Shown here: piece by piece, positions 14,088 through 23,584 of the stretch
Position numbering within the stretch: position 1 is the first letter of the stretch
Layout of the letters: each line of letters begins with the position of its first letter
Origin: CAZJJK01 sp964546285
Lineage (GTDB): Bacteria > Spirochaetota > Spirochaetia > Treponematales > Breznakiellaceae
Reading direction: 5' to 3'
Assembly: GCA_964546285.1 (NCBI GenBank)
Contig: CAZJJK010000008.1
Span: 1-48,208 of the forward strand
DNA: 48,208 nt
Program-made: the position numbers and the translations under genes
The notes under the pieces: model-generated
Told to the model about the DNA's origin: nothing
Databases searched by the model: none
The model's input: the letters and a program-made list of their open reading frames with translations, nothing else

Positions 14088-15758
14088 ATGCCTGAGGATA
14101 GACCCCGGCGGCTTATAGCCGGCCGGGGTTTTTCATTAGAGTATAAAGGAAAAGTCCTACTCTCCCGGGTTGATCCTATTGGAAGATCGGAAGCCGCCGC
14201 GGAAAAAACCGTTTTTCTCCCTAACAGCCTTTATTTCTGCCCTAGCCCCCTTTTCGGTTACGGAATAGCGCGGCTTTTATCCCTGATTGACAGTTCATCC
14301 GCTATTGTAGCCGTTGAGGCGGATGCGGCACTTAAGTGTTTCACTTCACCGGAAGTTTTTGACGATACGCGTTTCGCCTTCATCTTCTCCGCCGAGCCGG
14401 AAGCTGTTTGCGCCTTTGTCCAACGCCGTTTTGGACAAAGACGTTTCCGTCGGGTTATTGAAGTTCGATTAAACTCCGGCTGGCGGCTGTCTGAAGAGCT
14501 ATACGCGTCTATGGCAGCGCTTTTAGAGGCGGAGCTAAACCGTGAATGGTCCAACGCTCTCACTCTGACAAAGCTGGGCAGACGGTACGCGCTGAACGCC
14601 GCGCGTAATATCGCCGCGGCGTCGCTATCCCATCCTCTGGTAAAGGGCGCTTGGAAAAACGAAGCGCTTATCGCTTTGGGAGCGGGCCCCTCACTGGATA
14701 GCTGCGCCGCCGAGCTCTCCAAAAACCAGGCAAATCGTCCTTACTATAAGCTAATCTGTGTGGACACCGCCCTGACAGCCCTTTTGTCGCGCGGCCTTAA
14801 ACCCGATCTGGTGGTCGCGCTAGAATCCCAGTTTTGGAATATGTCTGATTTTGTCGGAACCGGTAAAACGACTCCGCTCCTTCGCGATTTATCGTCATAC
14901 CCAGCGACTAGCGAACTAGGCGACAACGCCTCTTTTTTCCATGTCCGATGGGCGGAGCTGCGTTTCCTTGATCGGCTCCGCGCCGCTGGTCTTTTACCGC
15001 CCGAAAGGCCAGCTTTGGGATCGGTCGGTCTCAGCCTTATCGATATAGCCCGCTATTTAAGCGCTGGTCTTATCGGCCTGGCCGGTTTAGATTTCGCGTA
15101 TACCGTGGATTCATACCATGCGGCGGGGACTCCATCGGATTTGCTGAGGCGCCGCGATTCAACCCGCGTAAAACCCCTTATCAATCCACACACCGCCTTC
15201 CGCGCCGGAAGCGAAGCCTTGGACTTTAATGGCGGACGTTTATGGAGAACCGATCCCGCCCTGCGTCGCTACGCCGCCCTTTTTCGGCGCGAATTTGACA
15301 ACGATGAACGCCTGTATCGTCTTTTTGGCGGCGCTATCGATCTAGGCATCCGCGACATACGTCTCTCACGTTTTCTGGAAATGGCCGCGCAAAACCAAAC
15401 AAGCGAAAAACCGCGAAATCGTGAAAGCGATACGCTACAAGAATCAGAGCGGATCAAGCGTACACTGAATTTTATTGATGCGGAGCTTTCCGCTCTGTCA
15501 GACTTGCGCGAACTTTTATCGGGGGAGAGCGCTGATAGAGAGAAAACGGAAGACCGGAAAGCCCTTTTTCTCAGCGCTTTGGAAAAACGCGTGGATGATT
15601 TGGATTACCTATGGGCTCATTTTCCGGAATGCGCCGGAAGGGGAACCCGTCCAAAAATGACGGATGAAAGCTTCGCCAAACGCGTCCGGGTCGAAATTGA
15701 ACCTTTTATAAAGGCCTTTCAGTTGGCGCGAAACGAGCTTATTCGTCACTGCTTTTAA
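14088..15758 (+). CDS. DUF115 / motility accessory factor family protein
   Basis: The 556-residue protein has a central DUF115 (MAF flag10) domain at about 190-380: ALGAGPSLDSCAAEL, KLICVDTALTALLSRGLKPDLVVALESQ, GSVGLSLIDIARYLSA and GLAGLDFAYTVDSYHAAGT. Proteins of this group resemble nucleotide-sugar transferases and in several bacteria modify flagellin with nonulosonic acids. No signal peptide is seen, so it should be cytoplasmic. A flagellin glycosylation role is an inference from the family. The 3' end overlaps the lepA stop on the other strand by 20 bases (convergent genes). Confidence 0.8.
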   Translation: MPEDRPRRLIAGRGFSLEYKGKVLLSRVDPIGRSEAAAEKTVFLPNSLYFCPSPLFGYGIARLLSLIDSSSAIVAVEADAALKCFTSPEVFDDTRFAFIFSAEPEAVCAFVQRRFGQRRFRRVIEVRLNSGWRLSEELYASMAALLEAELNREWSNALTLTKLGRRYALNAARNIAAASLSHPLVKGAWKNEALIALGAGPSLDSCAAELSKNQANRPYYKLICVDTALTALLSRGLKPDLVVALESQFWNMSDFVGTGKTTPLLRDLSSYPATSELGDNASFFHVRWAELRFLDRLRAAGLLPPERPALGSVGLSLIDIARYLSAGLIGLAGLDFAYTVDSYHAAGTPSDLLRRRDSTRVKPLINPHTAFRAGSEALDFNGGRLWRTDPALRRYAALFRREFDNDERLYRLFGGAIDLGIRDIRLSRFLEMAAQNQTSEKPRNRESDTLQESERIKRTLNFIDAELSALSDLRELLSGESADREKTEDRKALFLSALEKRVDDLDYLWAHFPECAGRGTRPKMTDESFAKRVRVEIEPFIKAFQLARNELIRHCF

Positions 15759-17541
15759 GGACGGCGAGAAAGGCGCTTTGAGGCAGTTCCACATCTCCTA
15801 CCATCTTTAAGCGCTTTTTCCCTTCCTTCTGCTTTTCCAAGAGCTTACGCTTCCTGGTGATATCGCCGCCATAGCACTTCGCTAACACATCCTTGCGCAA
15901 AGAATTAACGGTTTCACGGGCGATTATCTGACTACCGATAGCCCCTTGGATAGGAATTTTAAACTGTTGACGAGGTATTTCCTGGCTAAGGCGTTCACAA
16001 ACTTTACGAGCGCGATCATACGCGCTGCCCTTAAACGCCAACTGCGACAAAGCGTCCACCGCCTTTCCATTCAATAAAATATCCAGTTTTACCAATTCAG
16101 TCTGTTTATATGTGGAAATCTCATAATCAAAAGAAGCGTAGCCTCGGCTCAACGATTTTAAGCGATCATAAAAATCGAAAAGGACCTCTGAAAGCGGCAT
16201 ATCATAAACCAACTCAACTCGGCGTTCGTCCAAATATGTCATAGCGCTTTGGACCCCGCGTTTTTCTAAACATAGCGTTATTATATTACCTAAATAAGAA
16301 GTCGGCGTAATGATGGACGCGCGGATATACGGTTCTTCGGCATAATCGATTTTTGTCTCATCAGGATAGTCGGCTGGATTGTCTATAAAAAGCTCCTCTC
16401 CGTTTTTCATTGTAAGCCGATACCTAACCGATGGGGCCGTAAAAATGATAGCTTGGTTAAATTCACGTTCAAGCCGTTCTTGAACCACTTCTAAGTGAAG
16501 CAGGCCGAGAAAGCCGCAGCGAAAACCAAAGCCTAAGGCGACAGAAGAATCTTTTTCATAAATAAGAGACGCGTCATTTAGCTTCAGCTTTTCCAGGCTG
16601 GTTCTAAGCTCATCGTAGTCGTTGGTATCGACCGGATAGATGGAGGAAAACACGACTGGTTTTATTTCGCGGAAACCGGGCAAGGGTTCCGCGCAAGGCC
16701 GTTGAGCGTCCGTTACGGTATCACCGACACGGACATCGGATACCGTTTTAATGCCGGCTATAAAATAACCGACATCCCCAGCCGACAATACATCGGTTTC
16801 AATCGACGTAATCTTGAATAAGCCAACCGTCTCTATATCATACTCAGAATTGTTATACATGAATCGGCATTTCATGCCTGGTTTAAGGAGCCCATTGAAC
16901 ACACGGATATGGACGACGACACCGCGATAACTGTCGTAATGGCAATCAAAAATCAAGGCTTGCAGGGGAGCGTCGGCACAGCCCTGTGGCGCGGGAACCC
17001 GTGTAACAATGGCGTCAAACAACTCGTCCACACCTGTGCCCTGCCGCGCCGATACCAAAAGAGCGCTTTCGGCATCCAAACCTAGTTCGTGACCGATCTG
17101 TTTTTTCGTATTCGGTATATCGGCGGAAATCATATCGATTTTATTTATAACCGGTATTATTTCCAGATTGTGCTCCAAAGCCAAGTACATATTAGAGAGG
17201 GTTTGAGCTTGAACTCCCTGGGTGGCGTCGACGAGCAACAGCGCTCCCTCGCAGGAGGAAATAGCCCGTGAAACCTCATAAGTAAAATCCACATGGCCGG
17301 GCGTATCAACGAAATTCAGGCTGTATTGAATACCATCCTTTATATAGGGGATAGTAACAGCTTGACTTTTGATAGTAATACCTCGTTCGCGCTCTATCGC
17401 CATGGAATCCAATATCTGGTTTTGAAATTGGCGCTCATCAATTATCCTGGCCTTTTGAATGAGACGATCAGCCAAGGTGGATTTTCCGTGGTCAATATGG
17501 GCGATTATGCAAAAGTTTCGCGTTAGAGACGGATCGGTCAT
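15739..17541 (-). CDS. lepA: Elongation factor 4 (LepA)
   Basis: The 600-residue protein has all LepA landmarks: IAHIDHGKSTLADRL (G1), ERERGITIKSQAV, VDTPGHVDF (G3) and PVINKIDM (G4). The LepA C-terminal domain ends with GGDITRKRKLLEKQKEGKKRLK, which contacts the tRNA site. LepA is a ribosome-associated GTPase that aids translation under stress. Length is that of the family. There is no Shine-Dalgarno before the ATG; a TATAGT box lies 6 bases upstream, so the mRNA may be leaderless. Confidence 0.97.
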   Translation of the reverse strand: MTDPSLTRNFCIIAHIDHGKSTLADRLIQKARIIDERQFQNQILDSMAIERERGITIKSQAVTIPYIKDGIQYSLNFVDTPGHVDFTYEVSRAISSCEGALLLVDATQGVQAQTLSNMYLALEHNLEIIPVINKIDMISADIPNTKKQIGHELGLDAESALLVSARQGTGVDELFDAIVTRVPAPQGCADAPLQALIFDCHYDSYRGVVVHIRVFNGLLKPGMKCRFMYNNSEYDIETVGLFKITSIETDVLSAGDVGYFIAGIKTVSDVRVGDTVTDAQRPCAEPLPGFREIKPVVFSSIYPVDTNDYDELRTSLEKLKLNDASLIYEKDSSVALGFGFRCGFLGLLHLEVVQERLEREFNQAIIFTAPSVRYRLTMKNGEELFIDNPADYPDETKIDYAEEPYIRASIITPTSYLGNIITLCLEKRGVQSAMTYLDERRVELVYDMPLSEVLFDFYDRLKSLSRGYASFDYEISTYKQTELVKLDILLNGKAVDALSQLAFKGSAYDRARKVCERLSQEIPRQQFKIPIQGAIGSQIIARETVNSLRKDVLAKCYGGDITRKRKLLEKQKEGKKRLKMVGDVELPQSAFLAVLKSSDE

Positions 17542-17547
17542 GAACGG

Positions 17548-17576
17548 ACTATACCGTAAAAAAGGGACGCCGACAA
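17548..17576 (-). promoter_or_regulatory. lepA promoter, -10 six bases before the ATG
   Basis: On the minus strand TTGTCG (17576-17571), 17 bases, TATAGT (17553-17548). The start codon begins at 17541, so transcription should start at or within a base or two of the ATG. The surrounding CGGTATAGTC is the same as at the tRNA-Asp promoter. Confidence 0.6.
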
Positions 17577-17663
17577 GCTCGGCCTATGACCAAGCCGACG
17601 CTGGTTTTAGACGCTTGGTTAAGAGCGGATCATAAATCCCGACTGAGCAAACTACATATTTCA

Positions 17664-19550
17664 TTACGCGTCTTGGCCAGAGGGCTCTTCCAATGAGGCG
17701 AGCGCGGACATTAGCTGCTCGTGCGTAAACGGCTTTTGCAGGAAATTTGTCCGTATAGATGGGGATAAAGGAATTTTAACCGCGTTATCTTGATAGCCTG
17801 ACATATACAATACCCTAATCGAAGGCCGAACAGCCGCTAGGCGCGAGGCCAATTCATAACCGTTTATGCGCGGCATAACGATGTCCGTTACCAAAATAAA
17901 ATCCTTTTCGCGTTCGGCTATCAAAATAGCTTCTCCAGCGTTCTCCGCTTCAAGAACTCGGTACCCGGCCTTGGACATAATCCGGCTCAAGAGCCCCCGC
18001 AGATAATCATCATCCTCGGTTAGAAGAATAGAACCGGACCGAAGCTCATTTGTACGTGAATCCTCTCGGATTGTGGGCAGCGCTTGTCCGGCGCTAACAG
18101 GAAGATAGACGAAGAAACTCGTCCCCTTGCCTTTCTCGCTTTCTACCCGTATTGTTCCCCCGCTTTGATCGATTATCGCGTAGACAGTGGAAAGGCCCAG
18201 ACCGGTACCGCGGCCAAGTTGTTTAGTGGTAAAAAATGGCTCAAAAATACGCGGTAAATTGTCCGAGTCAATGCCTTGGCCGCTGTCTCGCACCGTCAAT
18301 ACCAACCACGATCCGTTTTTTAATCCCTGACCGCTCTCATTATTCTTTATAAGGATATTGCTCGTTTCAATCACGATGGACCCGGAATTGGAGATGGCGT
18401 CTTTCGCGTTAACGATCAAATTGATTAAAACCTGCTCAAATTGCCCCGGATCAATGGAAATAACGCTCCGCGCGGCGTCGTAATAAAACTTCAGGCTTAT
18501 CGTTTCGCTTACCAAGCGGCGAGCCATCTTTTCCAGATCCTTGATAATGCTGTTCGCGTCCACAAGACGCGGTTCTAGCGCTTGTTTACGTGAAAAGGTT
18601 AGCAACTGTCTTGTAAGATTCACCGCTCTATTCGCGGCCGCTTGAATACCCTTAACCTCGTCCAGCAGGGCTGGTTCGTCGCTGATTTCCTCAGCGAGTA
18701 AATTACAATAGCCAAGAACCGCCGTTAAAATATTATTAAAATCATGGGCGATACCGCCAGCTAAGCGTCCTATAGCTTCCATCTTCTGCGCTTGCCGCAA
18801 CTGGTTTTCCAACTCACGCCGTTCGGTTATATCCACCAAATAGCCGCGCAATTCTGCTTCAGGATTGGAGCTTTTATTTATGACAATAGTAGCCAAAACG
18901 ATAATTGGCCGACCTTTTCTATCCTTTAATTTCCATTCAAGGGTTTGAGCTGGCGAGAACTCATTGAAGCTGGCTTCAGGGATCAAAAAATCAGCTTTAT
19001 CTTGGAAAAAATCACTGATATGTTTGCCAAGAACAGCTTGGTTAGTATCATAGTCCAGTAGCTTAAGAAAAGAATGATTGCAGGCTAATAGAGACCCATC
19101 AACGCTGGCCGTAAAATTAGCGCTAGGCGCTTCCTCAAAAAGCTCACGATAGCGCTCCTCGCTCCTCCGCAAATCCTTATTCATTTTATGGCGATACAGG
19201 GCCAACTCTATGGAAGTTCGAAGCTCGCGTTCCTCAAAGGGCTTGATAATGTAGCCGAAGGGTTGGCTTATCTTGGCGCGGCTGATCGTTTCCTCATCCG
19301 CGTAGGCTGTCAGTAATATAACGGGGATATCAAGACTTTCATAAATTTCGTGAGCCGCGTCAACGCCGTCCAAAGAACCTTGTAAGTGGATATCCATCAA
19401 TACCAGATCCGGCTTACGGCTGGAGCTTAGCTCAACGGCTTCTTCCCCAGTGGCTACGCTTCCAATCACCACATAGCCGAATCGTTCTAAATGCCTTCGT
19501 ATATCTAAAGCGACAATATGCTCATCTTCGCAGATTAAGATGTTGGCCAC
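17664..19550 (-). CDS. Hybrid histidine kinase (REC-PAS-HisKA-HATPase-REC)
   Basis: The 628-residue protein has an N-terminal receiver (ICEDE, phospho-Asp53 in LVLMDIHLQG, Lys in IIKPFEE), a PAS domain at about 135-245, and an HDF-type HisKA with His269 (GGIAHDFNNILTAVLGYC). The ATPase domain has N-box LINLIVNAKDAI and G-box DSGQGID and GTGLGLSTVYAI, and a C-terminal receiver has LTEDDDYLR and VTDIVMPRING. No membrane segment is present, so it is cytoplasmic. The GTG start at 19550 has GGAGGAGA just upstream and the preceding gene overlaps the start by at most a few codons. It is the last gene of the chemotaxis operon. The two receivers suggest phosphorelay control inside the same protein. 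Confidence 0.88.
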   Translation of the reverse strand: MANILICEDEHIVALDIRRHLERFGYVVIGSVATGEEAVELSSSRKPDLVLMDIHLQGSLDGVDAAHEIYESLDIPVILLTAYADEETISRAKISQPFGYIIKPFEERELRTSIELALYRHKMNKDLRRSEERYRELFEEAPSANFTASVDGSLLACNHSFLKLLDYDTNQAVLGKHISDFFQDKADFLIPEASFNEFSPAQTLEWKLKDRKGRPIIVLATIVINKSSNPEAELRGYLVDITERRELENQLRQAQKMEAIGRLAGGIAHDFNNILTAVLGYCNLLAEEISDEPALLDEVKGIQAAANRAVNLTRQLLTFSRKQALEPRLVDANSIIKDLEKMARRLVSETISLKFYYDAARSVISIDPGQFEQVLINLIVNAKDAISNSGSIVIETSNILIKNNESGQGLKNGSWLVLTVRDSGQGIDSDNLPRIFEPFFTTKQLGRGTGLGLSTVYAIIDQSGGTIRVESEKGKGTSFFVYLPVSAGQALPTIREDSRTNELRSGSILLTEDDDYLRGLLSRIMSKAGYRVLEAENAGEAILIAEREKDFILVTDIVMPRINGYELASRLAAVRPSIRVLYMSGYQDNAVKIPLSPSIRTNFLQKPFTHEQLMSALASLEEPSGQDA

Positions 19551-19569
19551 TATCTCTCCTCCGCGCTCA

Positions 19570-19971
19570 TTATGGCGCTTCAATTCCAAGTTTCGCTAAT
19601 TCCGCTCTTAGGCTTTCTAAACTGATGGGTTTTACCAAATAAGCGGCCGCGCCGCCGCTGTTAAAGGCTTGCATAACATTTTTAGGATCCTCCATCACTG
19701 TCGTCATGATTATTTTCACCTCGTCAACGGGCTTCAAGCCCATAGACCTTTCCAATTCACGAATCTGTCTGATAGCGTTATGTCCATCTATCCGGGGCAT
19801 CATAATATCCATAAAGATTAGGTCATAGGCTTGCCCCTCATCCCAAGCCAACTTAAAAGCGTCTATTCCTTCTCCGCCGTCCACAACCACATCAACATCC
19901 CCGTAAGCGGCTAATAAGCGTTGCATCATGCGTCGAGACGCGAAATCATCCTCTACCACTAAAATCCGCAT
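19570..19971 (-). CDS. CheY-like single-domain response regulator
   Basis: The 133-residue protein is a single receiver domain with acidic pair Glu7, Asp8, Asp9, phospho-Asp55 (LIFMDIMMPRIDG), Thr in MTTVMED and Lys in YLVKPISLE. With no output domain it probably acts by protein contact, like CheY or a phosphorelay shuttle. It overlaps the end of the upstream hybrid kinase by 26 bases and is followed by another kinase, so it likely passes phosphate between them. It differs clearly from the CheY at 23136-23504 (different helix 1 and a longer loop after beta 3). Confidence 0.88.
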   Translation of the reverse strand: MRILVVEDDFASRRMMQRLLAAYGDVDVVVDGGEGIDAFKLAWDEGQAYDLIFMDIMMPRIDGHNAIRQIRELERSMGLKPVDEVKIIMTTVMEDPKNVMQAFNSGGAAAYLVKPISLESLRAELAKLGIEAP

Positions 19972-22666
19972 AACATCCTCCCACCATTTTATTCACGCGC
20001 TTATGAAGATGGGCCGCCGCCCCAGTTAGTTCCTCACGTACCGCTGAAGTAGCGCCCTTACGATGATGGAGCAACAATTTTAGCATAAAATTCCCAGCCA
20101 GCGGACAGTTTATATTATTGAAGCTATGTCGATATCTCTGCACGGTATTTTCAAAACGCGGAGAATGGATTTCACCGATCTCATCACATTCCTTGAGAAA
20201 ACGCTCTAACAGCGGCAGGGCGTCTAGCTCGATTGACTCAAACCAAAGCGGCGCCAAAACGCTTGTACGCGCTTCGGCCCGCGTTTTATCGGTATTTTCC
20301 CGTACAGTGTCCCGCGCCGTTTTTTCAGCTTCCGGCCCATCCGATACGCTGAGGCTTTTCAGCAGCCAATCCTTAAGTTGCTTATGCCGTGGCGGCCGTG
20401 GGACAACATACGGTGCTGGAGAAAAATTTCGCCAAAAAGGATCCAACGGAACACCCGCGGCGCTTAGTACAGCCAGGCCTCTGGCGCCAGGCCTTTCCGC
20501 AGTATTGCCTTGACCCGCGGACCGCTCCGCTGGCAGGCCCGCCTCGGATCCACGCGTATGGCTATCCAAAGTAAACAAAGTGGTGAGTAAGGCCCTATCG
20601 GTCAAACGCTCATCCAAAAGGAAAAACGGCGGCTCTGACGGCGCGCCTTCAAGCCATGAGGACAAGCTCCTGACGCTATCTAATAAAATGACGTGACAGC
20701 CTAAGGCGTCCAAAAGCTTATTAAGTACTTCCCGGTCTTCGCGCGAAGAAGAAACGACAACGACAATAGCCTCACTTAAGCGTTCGTCAGGCGCTAAAAC
20801 CGGAGCTGAGCCTTTAGCCGGAGATAGGGGTAAAACCGCCGTAAAAACGGAACCTTGTCCTAGAGCGCTTTCTACCGTGACGGTTCCACCCATCATGCCC
20901 ACTAAGGATTTCACTATTGTCAAACCTAGACCAGTACCGCCGTATGAACGCGTACTAGATCCATCCAATTGAGTAAAACGTTCCCAAATCGCGTCCATAC
21001 GCGAAGTAGGGATACCAATTCCAGTATCGGAAACAGCCAGACTAAGCCGCTCGGACCGAGAATCCCAGCGCAGCTCCACCAGAACGCGGCCGTTTTCGGT
21101 AAATTTTATCGCGTTGGATACAAGATTATAGACAATTTGACCAAAATACTGAGAATCGCCTACACACAGGGACGGACAAGCGGCGTCAAAGGAAAAAAGC
21201 AATTCCAAACCCTTACGGTACGCTTGGATCGACATAGCCTCCAGACAATTCTCCACGCTCTCAATCGGGCTAAAGGGCGCCGCGCTCATCTGAAGCTTTC
21301 CCGCTTCTATCTTTGAAAAATCGAGAATGGTGTTTATTAAACGCAACAAATTTTCCGCGGATTGCCGCACTATATTCAAAGCTTCATGGCTATCCCCGCC
21401 ATGACTATCTTGAAGAGCCAAACTTATCATGCCGATGATTGAATTAAGCGGGGTTCGCAGCTCATGGCTGACATTAGATAGAAATTCGCTTTTGGATCGA
21501 CTCGCTTCCTCCGCTAAGCGTTTCGCCTCAACCAGCGACGCCTCATAAGCCATTTCCGCCCCTATATCTCGTTCTACACAGGCCAGCTCCGAAACTCGGC
21601 CCTCCGAATTTTGCACCGGAGATAGAGAGAGCGCGACGGTAAACAGCCTCCCCGATTTATGGCGGCGAAGCGCTTTGAGCCGCTCCGCCTCTCCGCCAAC
21701 AAACAAACGCTGGACAGCGTTACGTAATTCCGCCTTATCTCGTTCTGTCGGCGTAAAATCCAATAACTTGGCGCCCTTAGCCTCGTCCTCCGTTAAGCCA
21801 TACGCGTTTTCCGCGCCGCTATTCCAAGTGAGGATGCGGCATTTTTCATCAATCGCGAAAACGGAATCCTTTGTATTAGCGACAATCGCTTGAACCAAAG
21901 ACCGCGAAGCCTCGGCTTTTATCTCCGCGCTGATATCGTGAAGACAGAGAACGCTCGCGCCGCCCGCTGACAGCGCGGCGCCTCGGGCCGAATGATGCAG
22001 GGCATAGCGAATAGACGCGACAGGAAGGAGCCCCTTCGGCGTTTCTAAAAACATGGCGGAAGGCTCACCACCGCTCCGGCTAAAACTGTCGGACATAGGC
22101 CGAAACACGCAGAGTTCGGCTAAAGGCCGCCCCCTAAGCGACTCATCATCGATATTAAGCCAGGTTCTCAAGGTTTGATTGACGAAAACGACACGATCCT
22201 CGCTGTCCAAGGCCAAAATACCATCGGCTATCGCGTTTAAGGCCCCATCCAGCCATTCTCTGTTTTCGCGTAACGCTTTTTCCATGGAATAGGTGTTGAG
22301 CGCCATCTCTACCGATATTCTTAAATCCCTTTCCTGAAAAGGTTTAAGCAGATAGCCATAGCCGCCTGACGCCTTTACCCGCTCAAAGGTTTCCTCATCG
22401 CCAAACGCGGTTAAAAAGACTATAGGGACATCAAAACTTTGATGAATAAGATCCGCGGTATCTATGCCGTCAATCGTACCCTTAAGCCTAAGGTCCATCA
22501 GAACCAAATTCGGCTTTTCGCGCAAGACCAAGTCTACGGCGCTTTCGCCCCGATCCGCTATGCCGACAACCTGATAACCGAGCGACCTTAGGCGATTTTT
22601 AAGATCGAGCGCGACTATGCTTTCATCCTCTACAATAACGATATTAGCGATCGCGCTTGAATTCAT
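19946..22666 (-). CDS. Hybrid histidine kinase (REC-PAS-PAS-HisKA-HATPase-degenerate REC)
   Basis: The 906-residue protein has an N-terminal receiver with phospho-Asp58 (LVLMDLRLKGTIDGID) and Lys108, PAS domains at about 135-250 and 260-375, and HisKA with His401 (FLSNVSHELRTPLNSI). The ATPase motifs are NLVSNAIKFTE, DTGIGIP and GGTGLGLTIVKSLVG. A C-terminal receiver-like part (AIVVVVSSSREDREVLNKLL, FFLLDERLTD) lacks the acidic pair and looks degenerate. The last 100 residues are helical with several His and could be an HPt-like domain, but I cannot assign it. It follows cheW by 5 bases and overlaps the next response regulator gene. Confidence 0.85.
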   Translation of the reverse strand: MNSSAIANIVIVEDESIVALDLKNRLRSLGYQVVGIADRGESAVDLVLREKPNLVLMDLRLKGTIDGIDTADLIHQSFDVPIVFLTAFGDEETFERVKASGGYGYLLKPFQERDLRISVEMALNTYSMEKALRENREWLDGALNAIADGILALDSEDRVVFVNQTLRTWLNIDDESLRGRPLAELCVFRPMSDSFSRSGGEPSAMFLETPKGLLPVASIRYALHHSARGAALSAGGASVLCLHDISAEIKAEASRSLVQAIVANTKDSVFAIDEKCRILTWNSGAENAYGLTEDEAKGAKLLDFTPTERDKAELRNAVQRLFVGGEAERLKALRRHKSGRLFTVALSLSPVQNSEGRVSELACVERDIGAEMAYEASLVEAKRLAEEASRSKSEFLSNVSHELRTPLNSIIGMISLALQDSHGGDSHEALNIVRQSAENLLRLINTILDFSKIEAGKLQMSAAPFSPIESVENCLEAMSIQAYRKGLELLFSFDAACPSLCVGDSQYFGQIVYNLVSNAIKFTENGRVLVELRWDSRSERLSLAVSDTGIGIPTSRMDAIWERFTQLDGSSTRSYGGTGLGLTIVKSLVGMMGGTVTVESALGQGSVFTAVLPLSPAKGSAPVLAPDERLSEAIVVVVSSSREDREVLNKLLDALGCHVILLDSVRSLSSWLEGAPSEPPFFLLDERLTDRALLTTLFTLDSHTRGSEAGLPAERSAGQGNTAERPGARGLAVLSAAGVPLDPFWRNFSPAPYVVPRPPRHKQLKDWLLKSLSVSDGPEAEKTARDTVRENTDKTRAEARTSVLAPLWFESIELDALPLLERFLKECDEIGEIHSPRFENTVQRYRHSFNNINCPLAGNFMLKLLLHHRKGATSAVREELTGAAAHLHKRVNKMVGGCYADFSGRG

Positions 22667-22671
22667 GGATT

Positions 22672-23130
22672 TTAGGAAACCAATACGGATTCGTCTTCTA
22701 AAGCCAGTTTTAAGGTTTCTTCCAGATCCAGCAAAAGGATAAAACGGTTTTGCGCTTTCCCTATACCGGATAAAACCTGGCCAAGTTTTCCCGCGCCGCT
22801 TGCTGGCGGCGCCTCAATATCATCAGCGGCTAGATCGATAACCTCATGAACCTCATCGGCCAGTATACCGACAACCAAAGCGTCTCCGTCCAAATTGATA
22901 TCGGTGACTATTATTGGGCAGTCAGAGCGTGAAAAGCTTTCCGATAAGTCTAAAGCCAAGTTAAGATCTATCGCTGGAATAACGCTGCCACGGTGATTGA
23001 TAACGCCCCGGACTACCTTAGGACTGTTTGGCACCCAGGTAATCGGCGCCGAATCCAGAACCACCTCTACTCCAGCGACATCGATCGCGTAGCGTTCTTT
23101 GCCTAAATCGAAGCTCAGATACTGGGCCAT
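22672..23130 (-). CDS. cheW: Chemotaxis coupling protein CheW
   Basis: The 152-residue protein is a single CheW domain: QYLSFDLGKERYAIDVAGVEVVLD, then VRGVINHRGSVIPAIDL and GILADEVHEVIDL. It ends with a helix containing LLDLEETLKLA, which is standard. CheW links chemoreceptors to CheA in the signalling array at the membrane. The start at 23130 is five bases after the cheY stop, giving the usual family length; the frame extends further upstream only inside cheY. The DNA-encoded order cheY-cheW follows CheA-CheR-CheB upstream. Confidence 0.92.
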   Translation of the reverse strand: MAQYLSFDLGKERYAIDVAGVEVVLDSAPITWVPNSPKVVRGVINHRGSVIPAIDLNLALDLSESFSRSDCPIIVTDINLDGDALVVGILADEVHEVIDLAADDIEAPPASGAGKLGQVLSGIGKAQNRFILLLDLEETLKLALEDESVLVS

Positions 23131-23135
23131 CGCCG

Positions 23136-23504
23136 TCAACCAACAACTTTCTTTACGACAGCGATCAGTTTTTCGGCGCTGAACGGTTTTACTATCCAAC
23201 CGGTGGCTCCGGCGGCCTTTCCCTCATTCATCTTGTCACCCTGAGATTCGGTCGTCAACACGATAATGGGGACAAAACGAAAAGCTTGTTGTTCCCGAAC
23301 CTTACGGATAAAACCTATACCGTCCAAATTCGGCATATTCACATCGGTAATAATTAGATCGGGTGGCGAAGCGGGATCCAACTGTTTGAGACCATCCAGG
23401 CCATCTCGACCTTCGCTAAGCTCGTACCCTTCCTGGGTGAGAACATAGATTATACTTTGTCGTATCGCCGTTGAGTCGTCCACTATTAGGACTTTTTTAG
23501 CCAT
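23136..23504 (-). CDS. cheY: Chemotaxis response regulator CheY
   Basis: The 122-residue receiver has VLIVDDSTAIR, phospho-Asp54 (IITDVNMPNLDG), Thr-Thr in VLTTESQGDK and Lys in WIVKPFSAEKL. It is preceded by a strong GGGGGGG ribosome binding site at ATG 23504, 80 bases after cheB. CheY-P binds the flagellar switch to change rotation. The frame is open 11 codons further upstream, but without a binding site. Confidence 0.93.
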   Translation of the reverse strand: MAKKVLIVDDSTAIRQSIIYVLTQEGYELSEGRDGLDGLKQLDPASPPDLIITDVNMPNLDGIGFIRKVREQQAFRFVPIIVLTTESQGDKMNEGKAAGATGWIVKPFSAEKLIAVVKKVVG

Positions 23505-23584
23505 AAGCCCCCCCGTTTCCAAGTATTCCGCAAGCATCCGCGAAAAGCAAGCGACAGCTTCGCGAAGTCTATTAAAAACAAGGC

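Noticed and set aside
20118..21893. Several plus-strand frames within the hybrid kinase genes
   Set aside because: They are shadows of the minus-strand kinase, which shows continuous domain motifs and coupled neighbours.
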